Shown: piece by piece, positions 45,506-53,915 of the stretch
How positions within the stretch are numbered: the stretch's first letter is position 1
Layout: each line of letters opens with the position of its first letter
Assembly: GCA_016868035.1 (NCBI GenBank)
Contig: VGID01000015.1
Location: 1-64,000, forward strand
DNA from: Betaproteobacteria bacterium
GTDB lineage: Bacteria; Pseudomonadota; Gammaproteobacteria; Burkholderiales; SG8-41
Reading direction: 5' to 3'
DNA: 64,000 nucleotides
Program-made: the position numbers and the translations under genes
The notes under the pieces: model-generated
The model's database searches: none
What the model was told of the DNA's origin: nothing
The model's input: the letters and a program-made list of their open reading frames with translations, nothing else

Positions 45506-47463
45506 GCCCGCCGCAGCTCCACGACGCTGCCCCCCTCCCCGAGAATCGCGAGCGCCGAGGCAGCCACGCGGCAAGTCTCCCCATCGAGCTGCGGCGCAAT
45601 CCGCACCCACGCGAGCAGCGACGGGCCGTCCGGGCGTGGAATTTCCACCAGATCGCCTTCGGCGATGTCCAGCCGCTGCGCCGCGGCCGGCGCAATCTCG
45701 ACGATGCGCCGCGGGCTTTGGCTTTCATCACCCTTGATTACCTTGAAGCGCCGCCTTTCCGCGCGCAGCCGCTCGCGCAAGGCCATAGTTGCAGATTGGT
45801 TTTCTAGTACTACTCCATACACACCCCTCGCGGCCTTGGCCGAGATGTAGCCGAAGCGGACATCGCGTGCCACTGCCTCGGGCTCGCGCTCGAGCGGATC
45901 GCCGTAGCCGCCGCCGCCGGCGGTGCGCTCGACCACCACGTCGCCCTCGCGCAGCGCGAAGCCGGTCACCTTGCCCGGCAGCGCCGAGGGCTCGATCTCG
46001 CGGCCGTCGCGGATGACGGTGAACCGGTTGCGCGCGCCGGTCGCGCCGCCGCGCACGCCGTAGGGCGGGACCACGTTCTTATCCGAGAGTACCGAGAGCT
46101 GCGCGCGCGGCGCGAGCAGCCGGATCTCGCGCTGCAGCCCCAGACCGCCCCGCCGCCAGCCGGCGCCGCCCGAGTCCTCGCGCAGCACCATGCGCTCGAC
46201 CCGTAACGGACAGCCGAGCTCCGCAGCCTCGACCGGCTGGATGGACGAGATGTCGCCTTCGGCGAAGTTGCGCATCGTGTTGTTGCCGTCGCTGCCCGCC
46301 GTGGCGCCGGTGCCGCCGGCGGGAAATTCCGCGAACAGGAAGTTCTCTCCGCTCACCGTCGTGATGTTGGAGGCGCCCTTGAGGTCGCCGACCAGGCGCT
46401 GCGGGATCGCCTTGCCGAGCGTGCCTACGACAAGCGACTCGAGCGCGCGGCGCACTTCGCCGATCGCGCCGCACGCCGCCGGCGGCCGCGCGTTCACCAC
46501 GCTGCCGAGCGGCGCGATGATCTTCAGCGGGCGCAGCGCGCCGGCGTTGATCGGGCCCGCGGGATCGAGCAGCGCCTTGGTCATGGTGAAGGTGGCGGTG
46601 GTCGCGGGCGCCGGGCCGAGGTTGGCCGGGCCGAGCACCTGCGGCGCGCAGCCGGTGAAGTCGGCGTGGATCTCGTCGCCCGCCACGGTTAGCTTGAGCT
46701 TGAGGGCGAGCGGCTCGGAAGAATCGCCGCTGTTGTCGAGATAGGTTTCGTAGGCGTATTCGCCGTCGGGCACTTGGCGGATGGCTTCGCGCATGCGGCG
46801 CTCGGCGCGCTCAAGCAGCGAGTCGAGCGCCGCTCGCACGGTCTTCACGCCGAAGCGTTCGGTCATCGCGTGCAGCCGCCGCTCGGCGACGCGGCACGCG
46901 CCTTCCATCGCCGCCAGGTCGCCGCGCCGGTCGGCGGGCTCGCGCACGTTGGCGAAGAGGAGCTCCAGCACCTCGTCGAGCCACAAGCCGCGCCGCGCGA
47001 TGCGCAGCGACGGGATGCGGATGCCTTCCTGGTAGATGTCGCGGGCGGTGCCGGAGAGGCTGCCCGGCACCATCCCGCCGATGTCCTGCCAGTGCGCCAT
47101 GACGCCGACCATGGCGAGCGGCTCCTCGCCCTCGAACACCGGATAGAAGAGCCCGACGTCGTTCAGGTGCGAGCCGCCGGTATAGGGGTCGTTGTGCAGG
47201 AAGAGGTCGCCCGGCCCGATGTCGCCGCGGTACTTCTCGACCAGCGAGCGCGCCGACCAGGAGAGCGCGGAGATGTGCGTCGGCTGCTCGAGCTCGGAGG
47301 CGGCCACGAGGTCGCCTTCCGGCGTCAGCACCGCCGAGGAGAAATCGTGCCCCTCGATGATCATGCGCGAGTAGGCGGTGCGGATAATGATGGTGCGCAT
47401 CTCGCGCACGATCGAAGAGAGGCGCGCCTGGACCAGCTCGACTGTGATCGGATCGAGGGGCAT
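45502..47463 (-). CDS. hyuB: Hydantoinase/oxoprolinase family subunit B with a C-terminal extension
   Basis: 653 residues, about 80-110 longer than the other HyuB proteins here. The standard domain (LHNDPYTGGSHLNDV to AGGGGYGDPLEREPE) ends near residue 560. It is followed by a basic linker and a small extra domain (RRIVEIAPAAAQRLDI, GDLVEIPRPDG, CRVAASALAILGEGG) that I cannot assign. The ATG at 47463 is only 14 bp from the divergent PrpD start. Confidence 0.9.
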   Translation of the reverse strand: MPLDPITVELVQARLSSIVREMRTIIIRTAYSRMIIEGHDFSSAVLTPEGDLVAASELEQPTHISALSWSARSLVEKYRGDIGPGDLFLHNDPYTGGSHLNDVGLFYPVFEGEEPLAMVGVMAHWQDIGGMVPGSLSGTARDIYQEGIRIPSLRIARRGLWLDEVLELLFANVREPADRRGDLAAMEGACRVAERRLHAMTERFGVKTVRAALDSLLERAERRMREAIRQVPDGEYAYETYLDNSGDSSEPLALKLKLTVAGDEIHADFTGCAPQVLGPANLGPAPATTATFTMTKALLDPAGPINAGALRPLKIIAPLGSVVNARPPAACGAIGEVRRALESLVVGTLGKAIPQRLVGDLKGASNITTVSGENFLFAEFPAGGTGATAGSDGNNTMRNFAEGDISSIQPVEAAELGCPLRVERMVLREDSGGAGWRRGGLGLQREIRLLAPRAQLSVLSDKNVVPPYGVRGGATGARNRFTVIRDGREIEPSALPGKVTGFALREGDVVVERTAGGGGYGDPLEREPEAVARDVRFGYISAKAARGVYGVVLENQSATMALRERLRAERRRFKVIKGDESQSPRRIVEIAPAAAQRLDIAEGDLVEIPRPDGPSLLAWVRIAPQLDGETCRVAASALAILGEGGSVVELRRA

Positions 47464-47477
47464 GCTAGAATCGCCCG
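47464..47477 (+). promoter_or_regulatory. Extended -10 box for a probably leaderless prpD transcript
   Basis: TGcTAGAAT (47463-47471) forms an extended -10 element six bases before the ATG at 47478, so transcription would begin at or next to the start codon. The -35 region is weak. No Shine-Dalgarno sequence fits in the 14-bp gap for either gene. Confidence 0.5.
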
Positions 47478-48758
47478 ATGAGCCTGGCTTCACAGCTTGG
47501 CGCTTTCGTCGCGGAGCTCGACCTCGAGCGCGTACCGCAGCGCGTGCGCACCAAGCTGCGCCACCACGCGCTCGATTCGCTCGGCGTGATCCACGCCGGG
47601 CAGAGCGCGCCGGAATCGCGCGCGTTGCGCGCGGTCGGCCCACACCCGGCTTTCTTCAATACGTTTTGCGGCCGTATCCATACCTTCGACGATACGTACG
47701 AAGCCGGCCCGATCCATCCCGGGACCTGCGTGCTCAGCGCGGCCCTTGCCGCCGCCGAGGAAAGCGGCGCCGCCGGCAAGCGCCTCCTCGAAGCCGTTCT
47801 TGCGGGCTACGAAGTCAGCATCCGCGTCTGCCTGGCGGCCGGCGCCGGCCATTACGCGGCCGGTTTCCACCCCACCGGGACCTGCAACGCCTTCGGCGCC
47901 GCGGCCGCCGCGGCGCACGCATACGGCTTGGATGCGCGCCGCACCGCCGCCGCGCTCGCGCTCGCCGGCGAAGCCGCCGCCGGCCTGCGCCAGCACCAGG
48001 AGGACGGCGGCATGACAGGTAGCGCCCTCAACGGCGCGCGCGCGGCCCGCACCGGCATAGAGGCCGCGCAGCTTGCGCGCGCGGGGCTCGCGGGGCCAGA
48101 GAAGATTCTGGAAGGCCGCTTCGGTTTCTTTGCAATGATGGACGGCCAGGGCGAGCAAAGCGCGATCGGGAAGGACCTCGGCATTCAGTACCGCTTTCTC
48201 GAAACTTCCCTTAAACCCTATCCCACCTGCCGCTTCACGCACGGTCCCATCGCGGCGCTGCGCACGCTGCGCCTCCACGCGCGCGACGTGGAATCGATCG
48301 AGCTCGCGGCGTTCCGGCAGTCGGTCGAAGTCTCGGACCGGCCGGAGATTCGCACGCGCTCGGGGGCGATCCTCAGCCATCAGTACGCGCTGGCGCTCGC
48401 GCTCACCCGGGAGCGCATTGCGCTCGACGATCTGGACGAGACCGTCAGAACCAATCCGGACTTGCGCTCGCTCGCCGGCCGCGTGCGCGTGGTGCACGAC
48501 CCGCGGCTCGACGAGCAATATCCGGCACGCTGGCCACACCGGTTGACCGTATTTTCGAAGAACCAAGGCATCTTGCGCGTCGAGAGCGACTTCCCGCCCG
48601 GCGGGCCACAGGCGCCGCTGGACGAAGCCGCAGTCGTAGCCAAGTTTCATGCTCTCGCCGATCCCGTGATGGGCTCGGCGTGCGCTGAACAGCTGCGTTC
48701 CACCGTATGGGCGCTCGAGTCGGCGCCCCGTGTTGCTGGCCTTATCGGACATTCTTGA
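47478..48758 (+). CDS. MmgE/PrpD-family protein
   Basis: 426 residues. Family landmarks are FDDTYEAGPIHPGT, LLEAVLAGYEVSIRV, HPTGTCNAFGAAAAAAH and SLKPYPTCRFTH, which shape the active site in 2-methylcitrate dehydratase and cis-aconitate decarboxylase. The reaction is usually dehydration, decarboxylation or epimerisation of a di- or tricarboxylate. It is divergent from the HyuBA-aldolase operon and overlaps the convergent ABC ATPase gene by 17 bp. Its closest relative in the window is the gene at 60263. Confidence 0.9.
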   Translation: MSLASQLGAFVAELDLERVPQRVRTKLRHHALDSLGVIHAGQSAPESRALRAVGPHPAFFNTFCGRIHTFDDTYEAGPIHPGTCVLSAALAAAEESGAAGKRLLEAVLAGYEVSIRVCLAAGAGHYAAGFHPTGTCNAFGAAAAAAHAYGLDARRTAAALALAGEAAAGLRQHQEDGGMTGSALNGARAARTGIEAAQLARAGLAGPEKILEGRFGFFAMMDGQGEQSAIGKDLGIQYRFLETSLKPYPTCRFTHGPIAALRTLRLHARDVESIELAAFRQSVEVSDRPEIRTRSGAILSHQYALALALTRERIALDDLDETVRTNPDLRSLAGRVRVVHDPRLDEQYPARWPHRLTVFSKNQGILRVESDFPPGGPQAPLDEAAVVAKFHALADPVMGSACAEQLRSTVWALESAPRVAGLIGHS

Positions 48759-49500
48759 GGCGCGAGTAGATTTCGTGGCGCAGCGCGGAGAACTCGGCGC
48801 GTGTGCGGTGCGCCTCGCTGCGCGGCCGCTCGAACGGGATGTCGAGGCTCGCGAGGATGCGCCCGGGGCGCGGCGTCATGATGATGACGCGGTCGGAGAG
48901 GTAGATCGCCTCCTCGATGCTGTGGGTGACGAAGATGACGGTCTTCTTCGCCGTGGCCCAGATGCGCAGCAGCTCGTCCTGCATGTCCTCGCGCGTCTGC
49001 GCATCGAGCGCGCCGAACGGCTCGTCCATCAGCAGCACCGCCGGGTCGATAGCGAGCGCGCGCGCGATGCCGACGCGCTGCTGCATGCCACCGGAGAGCT
49101 CGTGCGGGTATTTGCCGTCGAAGCCGTTCAGGCCCACCAGGCCGATGAGCCGCGCGGCGGCGCTGCGGCGCTCGGACTTCGGCACGCCCTTCAGCTCCAT
49201 GCCGAACTCGATATTGCCGCGCGCCGTGCGCCACGGGAACAGGTTGAACGACTGGAACACGAAGCCGCGCTCCTGCGTCGGCCGCTCGACCGGCTTGCCG
49301 TCCATCAGCACCTCGCCGCGGTCGGGCGGCGTCAGCCCGTCGAGGATGCGCAGCAGCGTGCTCTTGCCGCAGCCGCTCGGACCGAGAATGGCGACGAACT
49401 CCGAGTCCGTGACCTTGAGCGAGACGTCCTCGAGCGCGGTCACCGCGCCATCGCGGCTCTCGTAGGTCTTGTAGAGGTTGCGCGCCTCGAGGCTCGCCAC
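48742..49500 (-). CDS. ABC transporter ATPase (SsuB/TauB/NrtD type)
   Basis: 252 residues. Walker A GPSGCGKST (40-48), Q-loop Q83, signature LSGGMQ (135-140), Walker B LLMDEP and the switch histidine in VTHS. Last gene of the six-gene operon. It energises the two permeases upstream. Confidence 0.93.
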   Translation of the reverse strand: MASLEARNLYKTYESRDGAVTALEDVSLKVTDSEFVAILGPSGCGKSTLLRILDGLTPPDRGEVLMDGKPVERPTQERGFVFQSFNLFPWRTARGNIEFGMELKGVPKSERRSAAARLIGLVGLNGFDGKYPHELSGGMQQRVGIARALAIDPAVLLMDEPFGALDAQTREDMQDELLRIWATAKKTVIFVTHSIEEAIYLSDRVIIMTPRPGRILASLDIPFERPRSEAHRTRAEFSALRHEIYSRLKNVR

Positions 49501-49506
49501 GGCCGG

Positions 49507-50553
49507 CTAGCCCAGTTCCTTGAGCGCCTGCGCGACGATCCCCAGGTCCATCGCCGCCTTGAGGTCGACCGGCTTGTCCTCGATCGCCTGCGCCGCGTGG
49601 TAGTACGGCAGCAGCTTCTCGAGGTTCGCGGGACGGAACGCATTGTCCGCCGGCCAGACGCCGATGCCGTGCGCCAGCTCCTTCCAGTGCGCCTGCATCT
49701 CGGCTTCGGGCATCGTCTCCTTGTCCTTCAGCGTCGCATGCTTGAGGAACGCGGTCTTGTAGTAGCCGAAGTCGGCGGTGCCGCGCCGGCTCGCGAGGAT
49801 CACGCCCTTCATGAACGCCACCGCCTTGCGGCGGTTGGCCGGGTTCTTCAGCCAGTCGCCGCGCGCGAACACGATCTCGTTGATCCACGGGTCGTATTCC
49901 TTGTGCGGCACGAGGATCACGCGGTAGTTGCCGCTCTTCTGGATCTCGGGCACCTGGTCGAAGTGCACCACGGTGGCCTGCACGCGCTTGCTGAGGAGCG
50001 CGCGCAGGCGCGTGCCGCTGCCGCCGACGTCGGCCCATTTCACCTTCGAGAGGTCGCCGCCCGCCTTGAGGAAGCCGCCGATGATCATCACCTGTGTGAT
50101 GTCGCCCTGCGAGTTGATGCCGACGGTGACGTCGGGCTTCTCCAGGTCCTTCCAGGTCTTGATTTGGTCGGTGTTCACCGCCACCACCAGCGTGGTATGC
50201 AGGTAGAAGTTGCCGAAGATCACGAGGTCGGTGCCCGCCTGGCGGCCGCGCAGCAGCAGGATCGGCTCGGCGATGCCGATCTCGCCGGTTCCACCCATCA
50301 CCGTCTGCAGCACGTCGCGCATGCGCTGGAAGCGCTGCATCTCGACCTGCAGGCCGAGCTTCGGGCACTCGTCGGTGATGCCGTAGGTCGGCGGGCAGTG
50401 GATGCCGAGGGCAAAGCCGAGGTTGATCAACTTGACCGAGTCGGCTGCGGCCGCGGTCCCGGCGAATCCCGCGCTCGCCGCCAGCGGGATACCGCCGAGC
50501 AGGCGCAATGCGCTGCGTCTTGTCATCGGTTGCGCCATCGTGTGCTTGGACAT
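49507..50553 (-). CDS. ABC transporter periplasmic substrate-binding protein (NMT1/SsuA type)
   Basis: 348 residues with a twin-arginine-type signal (MTRRSALRLLGG, then an alanine-rich stretch to AAAAD). The body shows VQTMEG-like pairs (LQTVMGGTGEIGIAEP) and the binding-protein pattern KPDVTVGINSQGD. aggaggagg precedes the ATG at 50553. It captures the ligand for the adjacent permease pair; the AtuA neighbour hints at a branched or terpenoid acid, but this is inference. Confidence 0.88.
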   Translation of the reverse strand: MSKHTMAQPMTRRSALRLLGGIPLAASAGFAGTAAAADSVKLINLGFALGIHCPPTYGITDECPKLGLQVEMQRFQRMRDVLQTVMGGTGEIGIAEPILLLRGRQAGTDLVIFGNFYLHTTLVVAVNTDQIKTWKDLEKPDVTVGINSQGDITQVMIIGGFLKAGGDLSKVKWADVGGSGTRLRALLSKRVQATVVHFDQVPEIQKSGNYRVILVPHKEYDPWINEIVFARGDWLKNPANRRKAVAFMKGVILASRRGTADFGYYKTAFLKHATLKDKETMPEAEMQAHWKELAHGIGVWPADNAFRPANLEKLLPYYHAAQAIEDKPVDLKAAMDLGIVAQALKELG

Positions 50554-50575
50554 TCGTTCCTCCTCCTCTTGCGTT

Positions 50576-51340
50576 TCAGTTGGACAGCTGCTGGCGCTCA
50601 TCGTACCACGGCGCGGTCCTGCGCCCGAGCCATTTCAGCGCCTCGGTGAGCACGACCCCGACCACCATGATGGTGGCGAGGGCGCCCAAGAGCGACACCG
50701 TCGAGATCTCGACGCCGGAATTGTAGATCACGCCGCCGAAGCCCACAATCACGTACATCTCGGCGATCACCATCGCGCGGATCGCGTGCGCCAGGCCGAT
50801 GCGCATGCCCGCGAGGATGTACGGATAGAGCGCGGGCAGCAGCACCATGGTGAAGGTCTGCACGCGCGACGCCGCGAAGGAGCGCGCGGTCTGCATGAGC
50901 TCCGGGTTCACGTCGCGTGCGCCGTGGTAGGTGACGAGGAGCACGTACCAGACGGTGGCGATGAACACGATGGCGACGCGGAACGCGAGGCCGAAGCCGA
51001 ACGTGATGATGAAGAGCGGCACGAGCGAAGCGACCGAGGTGACGAACATCATGCTCACCCAGGGCTGCAGCAGCCCGTCGAGCAGGCGCGAGCGGCCCAT
51101 GGCGGTGCCGACGATGACGCCCACGGCGCAACCCAGGAAGTAGCCGAGCACGAGCTGCCGGAAGCTGCCCGCGAGCTCCGCGAACAGCTTGTAGCCGCGC
51201 ACCGTCGCCGGAAAGCCCGCCACCACCGCCGAGACCGGCGCGAACAGCGCCTCGCCGAGGATGCGGCCGAGGATTTCCCACAGCAAGAGAAAAGTGGCGA
51301 TGCCCGCGAGGCGCAGCGTCCAGGCGCGCGTGCGGCTCAT
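50576..51340 (-). CDS. ABC transporter permease (second)
   Basis: 254 residues, six helices, with the EAA loop (TARSFAASRVQTFTMVLLPA) that contacts the ATPase. Its ATG overlaps the stop of the first permease. Two different permeases imply a heterodimeric channel, whereas SsuC/TauC systems usually use one. Confidence 0.9.
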   Translation of the reverse strand: MSRTRAWTLRLAGIATFLLLWEILGRILGEALFAPVSAVVAGFPATVRGYKLFAELAGSFRQLVLGYFLGCAVGVIVGTAMGRSRLLDGLLQPWVSMMFVTSVASLVPLFIITFGFGLAFRVAIVFIATVWYVLLVTYHGARDVNPELMQTARSFAASRVQTFTMVLLPALYPYILAGMRIGLAHAIRAMVIAEMYVIVGFGGVIYNSGVEISTVSLLGALATIMVVGVVLTEALKWLGRRTAPWYDERQQLSN

Positions 51341-52098
51341 GTCTCGCTCCCGCGATGCCACGGAATCGCCCGACGCTCGATCAGCCGCATGCCTTCTTGG
51401 CACGCGAGGCCGAACAGACTGATGAACAGGATGATAGCGAACGCCGACGCGGTGTCGAACGCGTTGCTGCGCGTCTTCAGCATCTGCCCGAGGTTCACCG
51501 CTACGAAGAAAAGCTCCGCGGTGATCATGGCGTTGACCGCGCGCCCAATCCCGACGCGCAGGCCGGTAAAGATGAACGGCAGCGCGGCCGGGATCACGAC
51601 CAGGCGCCAAAGCGCGAGCCCCGACGCCTCCAGCGAGCGCGCGGCATCCACCAGCCCGCGGTCGACGTTGCGCGCGCCCTGCAGCACGTTGATCAGGATC
51701 TCGAAGAAGCACATGGCGAAGACGAGCGCCACGCGCCCCTCAAAGTACATGCCGAACCAGATGATGAAGAACGGCACCAGCGCCACCGGCGGAATGGCGT
51801 AGATCGCGTTCAGCACCGGCTCCACCGCGGTCGCGACCGGGGCGTTGCGCCCGATGAGGATGCCGATCGGGATCGCCGCGGCGACGGCGAGCAGGTAGCC
51901 TACGATCATATGCTGCACCGAGCCGGCGAGCGCGCGCGGCAGCGAGCCGTCGGCCGTCATGGTGGCGAGGCGGCCAAGCACCGCGCTCGGCGGCGCCAGC
52001 AGCCCTTTCGGCACGAACGCCGCGACCGCCTCCCAGGCGAGCAGCCCGAGGACGATCGAGACCGGGTAGAGCGCGAAGCTAGATCGGGATTTCCACAT
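51337..52098 (-). CDS. ABC transporter permease (first)
   Basis: 253 residues, six helices, EAA loop DAARSLEASGLALWRLVVIPA. The start at 52098 lies inside the end of the DUF4387 gene (20-bp overlap), and its stop overlaps the next permease by 4 bases. Confidence 0.9.
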   Translation of the reverse strand: MWKSRSSFALYPVSIVLGLLAWEAVAAFVPKGLLAPPSAVLGRLATMTADGSLPRALAGSVQHMIVGYLLAVAAAIPIGILIGRNAPVATAVEPVLNAIYAIPPVALVPFFIIWFGMYFEGRVALVFAMCFFEILINVLQGARNVDRGLVDAARSLEASGLALWRLVVIPAALPFIFTGLRVGIGRAVNAMITAELFFVAVNLGQMLKTRSNAFDTASAFAIILFISLFGLACQEGMRLIERRAIPWHRGSET

Positions 52099-52390
52099 CG
52101 AGCAGCGGCGCGTGCTGCTGCGCGCCGTACACGTCGGTGTCCCCGACCGCCCCCGACGCGATGCGCCGCTCAATGGTGGCCTTATAGGCGAAAGCCGGCG
52201 GGTACTCGGTGAACACGACCGACTCCACCGGCACGCGGTAGAGTTTCGCGATCAGCTTGGGCGTAATGACCCCGGTGCGGCGCACCTTCTCGAACGTGGC
52301 CGCGTCCTCGAACATGATGTCGAGCGTGAGCTCGAACGGCCCCGCGTTCTTGCTCTTGCAGGCCTTGGCGATGTCGCGCAGCTTGGGCAT
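52079..52390 (-). CDS. DUF4387 protein, AtuA partner
   Basis: 103 residues from the ATG at 52390, opening MPKLRDIAKACKSKNAGPF, the DUF4387 signature, and ending in the LYRVP..SV region and LDVEIPI. DUF4387 genes habitually follow AtuA-type genes and the pair is thought to work together. Function unknown. Only 4 bases separated its ATG from the atuA stop before the MITE-like element was inserted. Confidence 0.85.
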   Translation of the reverse strand: MPKLRDIAKACKSKNAGPFELTLDIMFEDAATFEKVRRTGVITPKLIAKLYRVPVESVVFTEYPPAFAYKATIERRIASGAVGDTDVYGAQQHAPLLDVEIPI

Positions 52391-52397
52391 CGCTCTA

Positions 52398-52520
52398 GAG
52401 CGTGTTATGAAGTTCGAACGCGGCGTACGTAAATTCAACGAGTTAGGTGAAGCGCAACCGCCGAGTTCGCTCTTCGCGCAGCTGTCATATCAAGCACTTA
52501 CGCAACTTCATAACAGGCTC
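52398..52520. mobile_element. 123-bp MITE-like element with 17-bp terminal inverted repeats
   Basis: Left end GAGCGTGTTATGAAGTT (52398-52414) and right end AACTTCATAACAGGCTC (52504-52520) are inverted copies with one mismatch, flanked by TA on both sides (52396-52397 and 52521-52522). There is no coding content. The ends and TA target resemble IS5/IS427-type elements, which may mobilise it; that assignment is inference. Confidence 0.8.
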
Positions 52521-53884
52521 TAGACCTTCTCGTACTCGATCGGGAACATCTCCAGCGGATCGTTCGGCTGCACCACGTGGCGCAGCGAGAACTGGTAGAC
52601 CGCGCCGCGCTCGATGTCGGAGGGCGAGAACGGGAACGCCATGTTGCCCTCCTTGCACAGCCGGCCCGGGAAATCGGTGTGCAGCAGCGTCACGCGCGTG
52701 ACCGAGATCACCGCGTTGGCGATGTCCTGGGACTTCGCAACGGCCTCCGCGAGCACGCCGACCTCGTGGGTTTTCGCGTCCTTCAGCGGCTCCCACTCGC
52801 CCATGACGCCGTTCTTGCCATAGAGGCGCAACACCAGCTCGTAGTCCCCCGACGAGACAGAAAGCGCGGCGACCTTGGTGGCCACCGATTCGCGCACCGC
52901 GGCGAGGAAGGAATCGATCTGTCCGATGAGCCCGGCGTCGCGCGTGCCGGCGAAGGTGATCGCGCTGTAGCCGACCTTCTCCGCGCCCTCCAGCTTGATC
53001 GTGTACGGCTGCGGCTTCCACTTCATGCCGGACACCCGCACCGCGCGCTCGCTGCGCGCCGCGATCGTGCACTCGGTGGTGTCGAGCAGGCCGCCGGGCT
53101 CCTTGTGGATGACCGGGCTCGCGTTCTCGTGCAGCGCCTGCACCGCGACCGAGAGCGGCGTGCAGCGCAGCTCGGGATTGAGCGGCTCGACCTCGACGTA
53201 ATCCTGCGCCACGGTGGCGAGCAGGCAATCGTGCTTCTTCGGCAGCGCCGCGTTGCAGGCGCATTCGAGCATCTTGCCGGCGAACCACGCCTGCGCCGGC
53301 GGGATGCCGTGGTGCAGCGCGAGCGCGGCCCAAGGCGACGGGTCGGTGCCGCGCCCCGCAAGGATCACCTGCGCGCCCGCCTCGAGCGCGGCGAGGTGCG
53401 GCTCCGGGCCCATCATGCCGACGATGCGCTCCGCGCGGTCGATGACCGCCCCGGTGAGCGGGCCCGCCGCGCCGAGCGGCTGGACGCGTCCCGCTCTGAG
53501 CTGCTGCTTCAGCCATCCCTTGTCCTGCTCGGAATGGATGAGCGCCAGCCTGAAGTGCAGATCGTGCTCGCGCGCGATCTCGCGCAGGATGCGTGCGCAG
53601 GTCTGCAAGTGCGGCTCGCCGCCCGCGCCGCCGCAGGTGCCGATCATCATCGGGATATTGTTCGCAATCGCGCCGCGCAAAAGGAGCGAGAGGTCGCGCT
53701 TGATTGCGAGCTCGCTCGTGAAAGTCTTTCCCGAGCCGAGGTAGTGCGGTCCGGGATCGGAGCTGCCGCCGTCGACGCCGATCATGTGCGGCTTGCGCTC
53801 GAGCCCCGCCTTGAGCGAGCTTTCCGGGAACCCGTAGCCGAGAATCCCGCTCGCCGAAACCATGCGTACCACGCCGTTTTTCAC
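52520..53884 (-). CDS. atuA: Acyclic terpene utilisation AtuA-family protein (DUF1446)
   Basis: 454 residues. It shows SASGILGYGFPESSL at the N-terminus, GVDGGSSDPGPHYLG, GTCGGAGGEPHL, and LAGRGTDPSPWAALAL in the middle, all typical of AtuA. The family is needed for citronellol/geraniol use in Pseudomonas, but its reaction is unknown. GTG start with gcggag upstream. First gene of the operon with DUF4387 and an ABC importer. Its TAG stop is at the edge of the MITE. Confidence 0.85.
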   Translation of the reverse strand: MKNGVVRMVSASGILGYGFPESSLKAGLERKPHMIGVDGGSSDPGPHYLGSGKTFTSELAIKRDLSLLLRGAIANNIPMMIGTCGGAGGEPHLQTCARILREIAREHDLHFRLALIHSEQDKGWLKQQLRAGRVQPLGAAGPLTGAVIDRAERIVGMMGPEPHLAALEAGAQVILAGRGTDPSPWAALALHHGIPPAQAWFAGKMLECACNAALPKKHDCLLATVAQDYVEVEPLNPELRCTPLSVAVQALHENASPVIHKEPGGLLDTTECTIAARSERAVRVSGMKWKPQPYTIKLEGAEKVGYSAITFAGTRDAGLIGQIDSFLAAVRESVATKVAALSVSSGDYELVLRLYGKNGVMGEWEPLKDAKTHEVGVLAEAVAKSQDIANAVISVTRVTLLHTDFPGRLCKEGNMAFPFSPSDIERGAVYQFSLRHVVQPNDPLEMFPIEYEKV

Positions 53885-53906
53885 TCCGCTGCTTTTATCA
53901 TATCAT
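53878..53906 (+). promoter_or_regulatory. Candidate promoter in the 31-bp atuA-prpD divergent gap
   Basis: TTTTCA (53878-53883) and TATCAT (53901-53906), 17-bp spacing, in the plus direction. The tatcatatcata run also reads TATGAT on the minus strand, so it may serve both genes. The plus-strand start would lie only a few bases before the ATG at 53916. Confidence 0.45.
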
Positions 53907-53915
53907 AGGCGCGAC

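Noticed and set aside
43472-45850. A 792-codon open frame on the plus strand opposite HyuA
   Set aside because: High GC keeps antisense frames open. The protein is histidine-, arginine- and aspartate-rich with no domain, and the minus-strand HyuA carries all family motifs.
47478-48758. Naming the PrpD-family genes 2-methylcitrate dehydratase
   Set aside because: No prpC or prpB neighbours of the methylcitrate cycle are present and the family includes decarboxylases and epimerases.
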